Shown one piece after another: positions 9,171 through 17,674 of a DNA stretch of 64,000 nucleotides (the first letter of the stretch is position 1; every line of letters starts with the position of its first letter). The notes below the pieces were generated by a model. That model had not been told where the DNA came from. It did not search any database and saw nothing but the letters and a program-made list of their open reading frames with translations. Both the position numbers and the translations under genes were made by a program. Source of the DNA: Sideroxydans sp. (GTDB taxonomy: Bacteria; Pseudomonadota; Gammaproteobacteria; Burkholderiales; Gallionellaceae); the NCBI GenBank assembly GCA_016124455.1, contig WGNQ01000002.1, positions 101,963-165,962 of the forward strand. Reading direction: 5' to 3'.

Positions 9171-10397
9171 TCAAACCCGCCGCACCAGGGCAAAGCCGCC
9201 GCCCGGCGTACGGAAGTTGGTGGCCTGTCCCTGGTACAGCCGCGCAACGACCAGCTGCACCCTGCCTGCATACACATAGCAGCGCACATCGACCTTGAAT
9301 GCGGTCGGCTCCGCACCGCCCGGGCACAATATGCGCTCGCCCGGCGCAGCCATCTTCTGTGCGACGTAACCGCCCTGCATGATTTCATCGAACACCCGGT
9401 TGGTGACGTTCGCCCCGCGGTATGAGCCCTTGCCGCCGTAGCCGGTGGCCGGCTTGAAGAACCACTGCTTGCGCTCCGCGCGCCACTGCTCGCGCTCCGC
9501 CCCGTCCACCAGCCGCACCTGCGGAATCCCGGCCAGCAGCGCATCGATCGTCGCCTCCGCCGCGCCCAGTTCGCGCAGCGCACTGGCATCGGTCAGCACG
9601 GCGAGATTGCGCTTGTCGGCATACAGCGCATAGGCATCCGGGTGCGGCGTCAGCACCACCCGCCCCTGCCGGAACGCCTCATCGAGTACGGCAAATTGCG
9701 CCAGCGAAAAATCGGTCAGCCGGTTGTAAACCAGGTCGATCTTGCGTTCCCCGCAGTACAGGCCATTGCCACGCAACTCGAGTTCGGACGGATCGACGAT
9801 CAGCGCGGTGATGCCGGCGCGCTCGAACATGCGTTGCGCCAGCACGAATTCGGGATGCAGGTATTGCTGCAGCGGCTGCTCGTCGATGATGGCGATGCAG
9901 CGTAGCGGCGCATCGCCGCGCGTCAGCCGCCACTCGTCGCGGAACATCCCGACGAACGATTGCTCCAGGTCGGCGTCGGCAACCGCCGCCCCCGGCAAGT
10001 TTGTCGCCTTCTGGCTGTCCAGCAGCAGGACGTTGAAGAATGCGCCGCCCGCATTGGTGTTGATCTCGATCAGGTGCGCGCCATCGGCATTGAGGTGGAA
10101 GTCGTAGCCGAAAAACACGCCCCTGGCGTGCTGCCCGGCATGCGCGGCCTCGCCCAGCCTTGCCTTGCGCCACGCCGGCAGCGCAACGACCTGTTCCACC
10201 GCCGCGATCACCGCGCGCATCTGCGCAAGCTGTTCGGCGGAAATGAACACCGCCGCACATGCGCACAGGTGCGGCCGCTCTTCCTTTACCGCGTGCCAGA
10301 AATCATCGCCCTGCGCGCGCAGCGCGCGCTCGACCGCACCGTAGTCAAGTTCGCCCGCATGGCAATCGGCATTCATGCCCGCCACCCGGTCAGCCAC
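9171..10397 (-). CDS. ATP-grasp-like protein of unknown function
   Basis: A 408-residue soluble protein. A glycine-rich nucleotide loop KPATGYGGKGSYRG sits at 315-328, preceded by DKRN (261-264) and followed by FKVDVRCYV and NFRTPGGG, all typical of ATP-grasp ligases. A second metal-site-like motif, EINTNAGG, lies much earlier at 111-118; in ordinary members this element follows the glycine-rich loop, so a circular permutation or duplication is possible. The GTG at 10397 is chosen because AAGGAG lies seven bases upstream; it overlaps the preceding gene by eight bases. An ATG seven codons in is the alternative. Substrate unknown; probably acts with the upstream chalcone-isomerase-like protein. 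Confidence 0.65.
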   Translation of the reverse strand: MADRVAGMNADCHAGELDYGAVERALRAQGDDFWHAVKEERPHLCACAAVFISAEQLAQMRAVIAAVEQVVALPAWRKARLGEAAHAGQHARGVFFGYDFHLNADGAHLIEINTNAGGAFFNVLLLDSQKATNLPGAAVADADLEQSFVGMFRDEWRLTRGDAPLRCIAIIDEQPLQQYLHPEFVLAQRMFERAGITALIVDPSELELRGNGLYCGERKIDLVYNRLTDFSLAQFAVLDEAFRQGRVVLTPHPDAYALYADKRNLAVLTDASALRELGAAEATIDALLAGIPQVRLVDGAEREQWRAERKQWFFKPATGYGGKGSYRGANVTNRVFDEIMQGGYVAQKMAAPGERILCPGGAEPTAFKVDVRCYVYAGRVQLVVARLYQGQATNFRTPGGGFALVRRV

Positions 10398-10956
10398 CCA
10401 GCAGCTCCTTCTTCAGGTCGGCCTTCACCGGGTCGTCGCCGATCCAGATCGACAGCAGGGCGCGGTAGAAATCCTCGCCTTCGATCACGCCCAGTTCCTT
10501 GCCGTTCAGGCTGACGCGCGTACCGGTGCCCGGCACCCAGTCGAAGGCGATCACATCGCCCTGCTTCACCTGCATGTTGTCGTCGAACAGGTGGTCGAAT
10601 GCATCCATGCGCTCGCGCAGCGCCGCCAGTTCCTGTTCGCTCTGGTTGTTCTCGATACCGCCGCGGAAACCGTTCAGGAAACGCTCGGTCTCGCCCTCGC
10701 CCACCACCACGTGCAGCGCAATGCGCTTGGCGCCGGTATCGGCCAGCACCGCCTCGGCGCTGCCCATGTGCCGGGTGAGGTACAGCCCGGCAACATACAT
10801 GTCGAAAAACAGGATGCTGCGCAGGCCTGCACCATTAAGCACCAGCGATGCATCGCCCACCTGCACTTTGTCATCCAGCTTCGCACCGCCCAGTTCCAGC
10901 GCGCCCGCCTGGAACGAAACGCACAACATCAGCACCGCAACCAGCTTCTTCATCAT
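10390..10956 (-). CDS. Exported chalcone-isomerase-like protein
   Basis: A 188-residue protein with a signal peptide (residues 1 to about 20, MMKKLVAVLML...AGA). The mature part starts LELGGAKLDDKVQVGD and contains SILFFDMYVAGLYL, matching the chalcone-isomerase-like (Chalcone_3) family of bacterial periplasmic proteins. Plant-type isomerase activity should not be assumed: the bacterial family generally has no known substrate. Two adjacent ATGs (10956 and 10953) are possible starts. Its last bases overlap the start of the ATP-grasp-like gene, which has its ribosome site inside this gene, so the two are probably translationally coupled. Confidence 0.8.
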   Translation of the reverse strand: MMKKLVAVLMLCVSFQAGALELGGAKLDDKVQVGDASLVLNGAGLRSILFFDMYVAGLYLTRHMGSAEAVLADTGAKRIALHVVVGEGETERFLNGFRGGIENNQSEQELAALRERMDAFDHLFDDNMQVKQGDVIAFDWVPGTGTRVSLNGKELGVIEGEDFYRALLSIWIGDDPVKADLKKELLGG

Positions 10957-10994
10957 TTCTTTCGGATTACCTTCAGCAAAAATTGTGGCGCAGT

Positions 10995-12194
10995 TTATAG
11001 GCTTTCGAAGATTCCTGCCGCCCCCATGCCGGTGCCGATGCACATCGTCACCATGCCGTACTTCTGTTTCGTGCGGCGCAAGCCGTGCAGCAGCGTGGCG
11101 GTGCGGATCGCGCCGGTCGCGCCGAGCGGATGGCCGAGCGCAATCGCGCCACCCAATGGATTCACCCTGGACGGGTCGAGGCCGACGTCGTTGATCACCG
11201 CGAGTGACTGCGCGGCGAAGGCTTCGTTGAGTTCGATCCAGCCCATGTTGTCGAGCTTGAGGCCGACCTGGCCCAGCACGCGAGGAATCGCTTCCTTCGG
11301 GCCGATGCCCATGATCTCCGGCGGCACGCCGGCCACCGAATAACCGAGAAACTTGCCGATCGGCGTCAGGTTGTAGCGCTTGAGCGCAGTCTCCGAACAC
11401 AGCAGCACCGCGCCCGCGCCGTCCGACATTTGCGAACTGTTGCCGGCCGTCACCGAGCCATCCTTCGCAAACACCGTCCTGAGCTTGCCCAGCGCTTCCA
11501 GCGAAGTATCGGCACGCGGGCCTTCATCGTGCAGCGCGTCGCGCATATTCACTGCGATGCTGTGTGTTTCCAGGTCCGCTGCGCGTTCCTCGATGCGGTA
11601 CGGCGTGATCTCGTCGTCGAACTCGCCGGAGGCGATGGCCTGCAGTGCGCGCTGGTGGCTCTGGTAGGCGAAGGCATCCTGTGCCTCGCGCGACACGTTC
11701 CAGCGTTCGGCCACGCGTTCCGCGGTCAGCCCCATGCCGTAGGCGATGGCGATGTGTTCGTTGCTGGTGAACATCTGCGGGTTGAACGCCACCTTGTTGC
11801 CCATCATCGGCACCATGCTCATGCTCTCGGTGCCTGCCGCGATCATCACGTCCGCCTCGCCGAGGCGGATGCGGTCTGCCGCCAGCGCCACCGCCTGCAG
11901 GCCGGAAGAACAAAAGCGGTTCACCGTCATCCCCGGCACCGTGTTCGGCAGGTCGGCCAGCAACAGCGCGACGCGCGCCACGTTCATGCCCTGTTCCGCC
12001 TCCGGCATCGCACAGCCCACGATCACGTCGGCTATGGCAGCCTTGTCGAGCGACGGCGCCTGCGCCAGCACGCTCTTCAGCACATGCGCCAGCAGGTCGT
12101 CCGGCCTCGTGTTGCGGAACATGCCGCGCGGCGCCCTGCCCACCGGCGTACGCGTCGCGGCGACGATGTAGGCTTCCTGGACTTGTTTGCTCAT
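10995..12194 (-). CDS. Acetyl-CoA C-acyltransferase (thiolase), FadA-like
   Basis: A 399-residue thiolase of normal length. The nucleophilic cysteine lies in NRFCSSGLQA (about residue 90). The C-terminal active-site elements GHPLGATGA and CIGTGMGAAG are intact. It should cleave 3-ketoacyl-CoA to acetyl-CoA and a shortened acyl-CoA in beta-oxidation. The ATG at 12194 is preceded by GAGGGA. It is the last gene of the minus-strand fatty-acid cluster and would form the usual complex with the FadB-like enzyme upstream, although a GFA gene and an AT-rich gene now lie between the two. Confidence 0.93.
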   Translation of the reverse strand: MSKQVQEAYIVAATRTPVGRAPRGMFRNTRPDDLLAHVLKSVLAQAPSLDKAAIADVIVGCAMPEAEQGMNVARVALLLADLPNTVPGMTVNRFCSSGLQAVALAADRIRLGEADVMIAAGTESMSMVPMMGNKVAFNPQMFTSNEHIAIAYGMGLTAERVAERWNVSREAQDAFAYQSHQRALQAIASGEFDDEITPYRIEERAADLETHSIAVNMRDALHDEGPRADTSLEALGKLRTVFAKDGSVTAGNSSQMSDGAGAVLLCSETALKRYNLTPIGKFLGYSVAGVPPEIMGIGPKEAIPRVLGQVGLKLDNMGWIELNEAFAAQSLAVINDVGLDPSRVNPLGGAIALGHPLGATGAIRTATLLHGLRRTKQKYGMVTMCIGTGMGAAGIFESL

Positions 12195-12216
12195 GGTTGT
12201 TATCCCTCGAATAAAA

Positions 12217-12573
12217 TTAAAGCAGGTTCTTGCCGTCGAATACCGTCGTTTCCAGCGCGAATGTATCCACCTCGTCCACGCAACCGAGGTTCACGATGTA
12301 CTGCCCCGGCCACCGTATTGACTCGCTGAAAACGGAGTTTCCGCAGTTCTTGCAGAAATAATGCTTCGCCCGCTTCTCGCCGAACTGGTACGTGCCCAAT
12401 GCACCTTCCTGTGCCTCGAACTTGAACTTCTCGCCCGGCACCAGCGAGACCATCGTCCCGCGCCTTTTGCAGAACGAACAGTTGCAGCGGATGCCGTGCG
12501 TGAACGGCTCGGCCTCGAACGAGAACTTGATTGCGCCGCAGTGACAACTGGCTTGGTATGGTTGCATGACCAT
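12217..12573 (-). CDS. GFA-family zinc protein
   Basis: A 118-residue protein of the glutathione-dependent formaldehyde-activating (GFA/Mss4-like) family. Zinc-type cysteines appear as CHCG near the N-terminus, CNCSFCKRRG, and FCKNCG. The family is widespread and mostly of unknown substrate; formaldehyde activity is not implied. I chose ATG 12573 because AGGTGA lies seven bases upstream, formed by the stop codon of the preceding AlbA_2 gene. An ATG at 12600 would overlap that gene. Its GC content is ordinary, unlike the upstream gene. Confidence 0.8.
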   Translation of the reverse strand: MVMQPYQASCHCGAIKFSFEAEPFTHGIRCNCSFCKRRGTMVSLVPGEKFKFEAQEGALGTYQFGEKRAKHYFCKNCGNSVFSESIRWPGQYIVNLGCVDEVDTFALETTVFDGKNLL

Positions 12574-12580
12574 TTTTCTT

Positions 12581-13618
12581 TCACCTGTCCGATTGATCAT
12601 GTCTATTTAATATCACTTCAGCAACTGCTTGCATCTCTTTACCAGAATAATGACCTAGTGCATTCATATTTTTTAGCTTCCGGTACTGCTCAGATATGAT
12701 TTCTGCAGACTGATTAATAAAGAAATCATAACGACGAGATTGCCCTGAGCCTGCACTAATAAAAATTTTCAGTTCATGATCAAAGGGCGGCTGCAAACCC
12801 AAATGCACTACTAAAGGCTGAACATTACTAAGGGGCGGCAAACGATAACCCGGAGCGCTAATAAGACTGACCTGTCGACCAAACTCGGACATTCCAGTCC
12901 AATTTTTCGCATCCGTTGGCTCCATAAAATACGTATCGTCTGCATTTGGTATGGAATCAAATCTACATATAGAAAAAATATCAGATGCTACGCCAGGGCC
13001 TTCGTTATGAATCGCAATCCCAAAGTCCAGTTTTAGTACATCATGATCAAAGCTTGGTGTCCCAAGCAAGAAATGTGGGAAAACATGTGGCTGCGGCCTT
13101 CTTCCAAACATACCTGACAAAACATCATGAGGAGTTGGAACAAAACTGGAGCCGGCGCGAATGTAATAATGTTTCGTTACAACACATTGATGCGGAGCTG
13201 AATTGCTCTTGGGTATAAGCGTGATTACATAGCCTTTATTGTTCTCAGTTTCTATTACTCCATTTTGAACGCCCGAATGGGGTGGCAATGTACAGCCTGA
13301 AATGATGCCTTGTATCAGACTTGAAAACCTTTTCGGGTTATCGAGTGGCACAAGCATAGATGCGACATCCGCCCCATCATGACCTGGCGAACAATCTATT
13401 CCCCAAACTATAACCCCTCCTTCCGAATTCCCGAATCCAGAAATGGCTTTGGCTAAATTCTTTCTATCTATAGTTGATAGTCGAACATCATTCCCGTCAT
13501 TTGAGGATCGTTTAAAATCCAAAAACAACTCCTCAGACTGTCTATCCACAATAAAAGCCTCGAGGGCAGTAATTCCCTCATCCATGACTTTCTGATAGAT
13601 ATCTTCGGCACGTCCCAT
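12581..13618 (-). CDS. AlbA_2 (Schlafen-type) domain protein, AT-rich
   Basis: A 345-residue protein. The N-terminal part has the AlbA_2 pattern: E-x-L-x-x-D-F-K-R (EELFLDFKR), then KAISGFGNSEGGVIVWGID, followed by IPKSNSAPH and YYIRAGSS. Such domains bind nucleic acid and occur in putative transcriptional regulators and in some defence-associated proteins. The C-terminal 170 residues have no motif I recognise. Three 60-base stretches that I counted were 33, 35 and 42 percent G+C, against 72 percent for one stretch of the neighbouring fadB, so the gene is probably acquired. Start ATG 13618. It interrupts an otherwise contiguous beta-oxidation cluster and lies next to a large palindrome. Confidence 0.8.
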   Translation of the reverse strand: MGRAEDIYQKVMDEGITALEAFIVDRQSEELFLDFKRSSNDGNDVRLSTIDRKNLAKAISGFGNSEGGVIVWGIDCSPGHDGADVASMLVPLDNPKRFSSLIQGIISGCTLPPHSGVQNGVIETENNKGYVITLIPKSNSAPHQCVVTKHYYIRAGSSFVPTPHDVLSGMFGRRPQPHVFPHFLLGTPSFDHDVLKLDFGIAIHNEGPGVASDIFSICRFDSIPNADDTYFMEPTDAKNWTGMSEFGRQVSLISAPGYRLPPLSNVQPLVVHLGLQPPFDHELKIFISAGSGQSRRYDFFINQSAEIISEQYRKLKNMNALGHYSGKEMQAVAEVILNRHDQSDR

Positions 13619-13644
13619 GATTGTGTCTGATTTAACCCAATATA

Positions 13645-13779
13645 GAAAAACGTCGCGAGCGATGACAGAACAAGGCGCGAAAGGTTGAGGAAGCGGAGTT
13701 TGCATGTAAGCTTGCCGCTGCGCGGCCCCGCATTCCGAATCCTTGAGCAACACAGTTATGTCGAGCGCAGCAGTTTTTC
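13645..13779. repeat. Imperfect inverted repeat (palindromic intergenic element)
   Basis: The left arm begins GAAAAACGTCGCGAGCG and runs to a GCATG near 13705. The right arm begins CATTCCG at 13731 and ends GAGCGCAGCAGTTTTTC at 13779. When reverse-complemented the right arm matches much of the left, including the GAAAAAC outer end, an internal CAAGGATTC/AAGGTTGAGG-like stretch and the CATG-like inner edge, with many mismatches. It fills the gap between the AT-rich gene and the fadB stop. It looks like a dispersed intergenic palindrome or MITE-like element; no second copy was noticed in the window. Confidence 0.5.
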
Positions 13780-13780
13780 A

Positions 13781-16285
13781 TCAGTTCCGCAACGGCTTCC
13801 CGTTCTTCAGCATATACTCAATCCGCTCCTGCGTTTTCTCCGTCGCCAGCAGCGCCATGAAGTGCCTGCGCTCCAGGTCGAGCAGCCATTGTTCGTCCAC
13901 CAGGCTGCCGGCATCGACGTCGCCGCCGCATAGGGTCTCGGCGACGCGGCAGCCGATGTTGTAGTCGTGCTCGGAGATGAAGCCGCCTTCGAGCATGTTG
14001 ATCATCGCGGCCTTCAGCGTGGCGATGCCGGTGCGGCCGGCCACGGCGATCTGGCGCTGGTGCAGTGGCGGACGGTAGTCGGTGGCGATCAGCGCCTGCG
14101 CTTCCTGCTTGGCGACGTGCAGCACTTCGTGCTGGTTCAGCACGATGCGGTCGCTCTGCCGCAGGTAGCCCATGTCGCGCGCCATCTCGGCGCTCTTGGC
14201 GACCTCGCCCATGGCGATATGCTGGAAGTAGCGGCGCATGTGCGGAAACACGTCCACGCGGTTGTCGATGGAGAAATGCTGCGCCTCGCTTGCAGCGCGC
14301 TGCGCCATTTCCTTGCAGCCGCCGCCCGCGGGTAACAACCCGACGCCGACTTCGACCAGGCCGATGTAGCTTTCCAGCGCGGCGACAATGCGCGTGCAGT
14401 GGATGGAGAATTCACAGCCGCCGCCGAGCGCGAGGCCGTACACCGCGGCGATGGTGGGCACCTGCGCGTATTTAAGGCGCATCGACACCTGCTGGAACTT
14501 GGCGACCACATCCTCGACGCGTGGCACGTTGCCCGCCGCCGCGTTGACGATGTCGCCGAGCCCGCCGCCGCCCGCGATGGTGTATTTCACGCGCTGGGTC
14601 GCGCCCTTGAGCTTGTCGAAGAAACCCGGCTTTGCGCCTTCCGGATTTTCCTGCAAGCCCTGCATCACCTGCAGCAGGTTGGCGCCTGCGGAGAACGGTG
14701 CTTCGGTCTGCCACAGGATCAGCGCCTTGAAGTGCTGCTCGGCCTCGTCCACCGCGCGCAGCATGCCGTCCAGCACTTCGTTGCTGACGGTGTGCATCTT
14801 GCTCTTGAAGCTCAGGATGGCGATGTCGTCGCCCATGTGCCACAGGCGCACCTCGTCGGTCTCGAATACGGTTTCGCCGTAGTGCGCGGCCTCACCGAGC
14901 AGGCGGTCGGGAAACAGCTGGCGCCGGTACACCGGCAGGCTGGAGCGCGGCTGGTAGCTGTTGCTCGCAGGCGCATACGAACTCTCGGCCGTGTGTACGC
15001 CCTGGCGCGCCGCATCGACCACCCACGGCGGCAACGGCGCGCCGGCCATCGCCTTGCCGGCGAGGATGTCCTCGTTGATCCAGGCGGTGACCTGCTTCCA
15101 GCCTGCGGCCTGCCAGATTTCAAACGGGCCGCTGTCCCAGCCGAAGCCCCAGCGCACGGCGAAGTCGAGGTCGCGTGCGTTGTCGGCGATGCTTTCCAGG
15201 TGCAGCGCACAGTAGTGGAACACGTCGCGGAACACTGCCCACAGGAACTGCGCCTGCGGGTGCGGGTTGCTGCGCAGCCCGGCGAGTTTCTTCGACCAGT
15301 CGCGCTCGCGCAGCGTGTCCTTCACCATGTCATCCACCTTGGCGTCGGACAGGCGATATTCGTTGGTATTGAGGTCGAGCACGTGAATTTCCTTGCCGAT
15401 CTTCTGGTAGATGCCCTTCTTGCTCTTCTGCCCGAGCGCGCCCTGCTCCACGAGGTGGTTGAACCAGCCCGGCACTTCGAAGTGCCGGTGCCACGGGTCG
15501 TCGCTGAGGTTCTCGCGCATGGTGTTGACCACGTGCGAATAGACGTCGAGACCGACGATGTCGAGCGTGCGGAAGGTCGCGCTCTTGGGGCGGCCGAGAT
15601 AGCGCCCGGTCAGCGCATCGACGGTGTCGAAGCCGAGGCCGTACGCCTGCGCGTGGTGCTTGGTGGCGAGCATGGAGAACACGCCGACGCGGTTGGCGAT
15701 GAAGTTCGGCGTGTCCTTGGCGCGCACCACACCCTTGCCTAGCGTGGACACGAGGAACGGTTCGAGCTGATCGAGCAGCTTTGCTTCAGTGGCCGCGCAC
15801 GGAATCAGCTCGACCAGGTGCATGTAGCGCGGCGGGTTGAAGAAGTGGATGCCGCAGAAGCGGTGGCGCAATGCCTCGGGGAACGCCGCTGACAATTGGT
15901 TGATCGACAGGCCGGAGGTGTTGCTCGCGAAGATCGCATGCGCGCCGATATAGGGCGCGACTTTTTTATACAGGTCGGATTTCCAGTCCATACGCTCGGC
16001 GATGGCTTCGATGATGAGGTCGCAATTACTCAGTTGTTCCAGATGCTGTTCGTAGTTGGCGGGCTGGATATACGTCAGCTTGCCCGGGCTGGATGCGGGT
16101 GCGGGGTCGAGCTTTTTCAGGCCGTCCAGCGCCTTGTTGACGTTGCCGTTGGGGGCGCCCTCTTTCGCCGGAAGCTCGAACAACAGCGTCTCGACATTGG
16201 CATTAACCAGGTGCGCGGCGACCTGTGCGCCCATCACGCCCGCGCCCAGCACCGCCACCTTGCGGATAAAAAAGTTTTCGCTCAT
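13781..16285 (-). CDS. 3-hydroxyacyl-CoA dehydrogenase/enoyl-CoA hydratase, FadB-like
   Basis: An 834-residue bifunctional enzyme. The dehydrogenase comes first: NAD site VLGAGVMGAQVA near residue 10, then SNTSGLSI and HFFNPPRYMHLVE. The enoyl-CoA hydratase half occupies about 490-750 (LYGLALGGGCE-like oxyanion region, VEVGVGLLPAGGG). This order is the reverse of E. coli FadB but is common in other proteobacteria. It converts enoyl-CoA to 3-ketoacyl-CoA. The start ATG at 16285 has GGAG six bases upstream; an in-frame TTG lies 15 bases earlier. It lies downstream of the fadL-like gene, separated by a strong hairpin. Confidence 0.93.
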   Translation of the reverse strand: MSENFFIRKVAVLGAGVMGAQVAAHLVNANVETLLFELPAKEGAPNGNVNKALDGLKKLDPAPASSPGKLTYIQPANYEQHLEQLSNCDLIIEAIAERMDWKSDLYKKVAPYIGAHAIFASNTSGLSINQLSAAFPEALRHRFCGIHFFNPPRYMHLVELIPCAATEAKLLDQLEPFLVSTLGKGVVRAKDTPNFIANRVGVFSMLATKHHAQAYGLGFDTVDALTGRYLGRPKSATFRTLDIVGLDVYSHVVNTMRENLSDDPWHRHFEVPGWFNHLVEQGALGQKSKKGIYQKIGKEIHVLDLNTNEYRLSDAKVDDMVKDTLRERDWSKKLAGLRSNPHPQAQFLWAVFRDVFHYCALHLESIADNARDLDFAVRWGFGWDSGPFEIWQAAGWKQVTAWINEDILAGKAMAGAPLPPWVVDAARQGVHTAESSYAPASNSYQPRSSLPVYRRQLFPDRLLGEAAHYGETVFETDEVRLWHMGDDIAILSFKSKMHTVSNEVLDGMLRAVDEAEQHFKALILWQTEAPFSAGANLLQVMQGLQENPEGAKPGFFDKLKGATQRVKYTIAGGGGLGDIVNAAAGNVPRVEDVVAKFQQVSMRLKYAQVPTIAAVYGLALGGGCEFSIHCTRIVAALESYIGLVEVGVGLLPAGGGCKEMAQRAASEAQHFSIDNRVDVFPHMRRYFQHIAMGEVAKSAEMARDMGYLRQSDRIVLNQHEVLHVAKQEAQALIATDYRPPLHQRQIAVAGRTGIATLKAAMINMLEGGFISEHDYNIGCRVAETLCGGDVDAGSLVDEQWLLDLERRHFMALLATEKTQERIEYMLKNGKPLRN

Positions 16286-16311
16286 CTGCTGCTCCGACAA
16301 AATTCAAATAC

Positions 16312-16339
16312 GAAAGGAAGGGCATACGCCCTCCCTTTC
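16312..16339 (-). terminator. Hairpin between fadL-like and fadB-like genes
   Basis: A 12-bp stem with one mismatch (GAAAGGAAGGGC against GCCCTCCCTTTC) and an ATAC loop, 12 bases past the fadL stop. The minus strand downstream has only a broken T-stretch. It may attenuate rather than end transcription into fadB, or stabilise the fadL message. Confidence 0.5.
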
Positions 16340-16351
16340 CTGCCACGCGCT

Positions 16352-17614
16352 CTAGAAATTCTGCGTGTATTGCAAGCTAAAGATATCCACGCTGACCTTG
16401 TAGCTCCCGACCAGGTTACCCTTGCTCGCTGTGGCCGCCGTCGCCCCCTGCAGGTCGCTGATGCTGACATTGTTGGCGGCAAACAGGTGGGTGTAACCGA
16501 AGTCCAGCGCATTGTCCGGCGACGGCTTGTACTGGCCGCCCACTGCAATCTGGTAACGCGAGGCATCGGGAATGCGTGCCGTGCGGTACGTATCGGATAC
16601 CGGCGTCTGGTCGTAGGCCAGGCCGAGGCGTGCCATCCACTGTGTGTTGTAGTGGTAGCTCGCACCGGCCGACACGCGCCAGGTATCGCGCCAGTTTTCC
16701 GGCACCTGCAGGATAGGCGTACCCGTCGTCCTGAGCACGTTCAGCTGCTTCATTACGCTCCATCCGGTCCGGGTCGCGTCGGCCATGATGTCCCACTTGT
16801 CGTCGAGCTGGTGGAAGACGCTGGCGGAATAGGAGTCCGGCATGGTGATCGCCAGCGTGATCGGGCCGTTCGCCGACGGCACGCCGCCGGTGAATATCAC
16901 CGAGCCATTCATGTTGTATTTGACCCGCGAACGGTAGGCAAAGCCTATCCTGGTCTGCGGGCTGAGCTTGATCAGCGCACCCAGGTTGTAACCCCAGGCC
17001 GCATCGCTGCCGGTGACCGAGCTCGCGCCTTCGGCAACCACCAGGTTGACCGCGCTGGTCAGCTCACCGCGGATGCGCTGGTAATCCAGGCCCGCGCCCA
17101 GGCTCACCGTATCGCTTGCCTGATAGGCCACGGAGGGGTTGAAGTTGATGGTTTCGATCTTGGACTTGATGGCCTGGAAACGGCCGATCCAGTCCGGCGT
17201 ATATTCGGTCTGCAAGGCAAAGGGGGCATTGAGGCCCAGCCCCACGCGCCACGACGGGCTGATTTCCGTCGCAAAAAAGACGTTCGGTACCAGCGCCCAG
17301 CTGCCGCCATCGCCGCCGTTGCTACCCAAGGGGCGGGGTGCCGGCAACGCGGAGGTGGTGTTGGAAAATTTCAACGACGGCTTGATGGCATGCGCCGCTG
17401 CCACCAGCTGGCTATGCGGCAAATTGGTCATCCCGGCCGGATTGAAAAAAATCGTGGAAGCATCCTCGGCTATCGCCGCGCCGCCCGCATAGGCATTGCC
17501 CAGGCCGCTCGCACCGTTCTCCACCAGGGCAAACCCGGATGCGAATGCACCGCCGGACAATACCGCAAACGTGCTGCCGATAGACCACACCATCATTCTT
17601 TGCTTGAACTTCAT
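16352..17614 (-). CDS. Outer-membrane fatty-acid/hydrocarbon porin, FadL/OmpP1/TodX family
   Basis: A 420-residue protein with a signal peptide (about 1-26, ending AFAS). The mature start GFALVENGASGLGNAYAGGAA and the NPAGMTN motif are diagnostic of FadL-type channels. The remainder has alternating aromatic beta-strands and ends in a terminal Phe (TQNF), as expected for an outer-membrane barrel. It admits long-chain fatty acids or other hydrophobic compounds. The ATG at 17614 is preceded by GGGAGGGAAG. Placement between thioesterase and FadB genes fits uptake feeding beta-oxidation. Confidence 0.93.
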   Translation of the reverse strand: MKFKQRMMVWSIGSTFAVLSGGAFASGFALVENGASGLGNAYAGGAAIAEDASTIFFNPAGMTNLPHSQLVAAAHAIKPSLKFSNTTSALPAPRPLGSNGGDGGSWALVPNVFFATEISPSWRVGLGLNAPFALQTEYTPDWIGRFQAIKSKIETINFNPSVAYQASDTVSLGAGLDYQRIRGELTSAVNLVVAEGASSVTGSDAAWGYNLGALIKLSPQTRIGFAYRSRVKYNMNGSVIFTGGVPSANGPITLAITMPDSYSASVFHQLDDKWDIMADATRTGWSVMKQLNVLRTTGTPILQVPENWRDTWRVSAGASYHYNTQWMARLGLAYDQTPVSDTYRTARIPDASRYQIAVGGQYKPSPDNALDFGYTHLFAANNVSISDLQGATAATASKGNLVGSYKVSVDIFSLQYTQNF

Positions 17615-17674
17615 GATGCTTCCCTCCCTGTTGTTGTTGGAAACGAGAACCACGCTCACTGCATCCTACGCCAT

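Noticed and set aside
14399..15742. Long plus-strand frames opposite the fadB-like gene
   Set aside because: High-GC codon bias of fadB leaves long open antisense frames; no start signal or domain.
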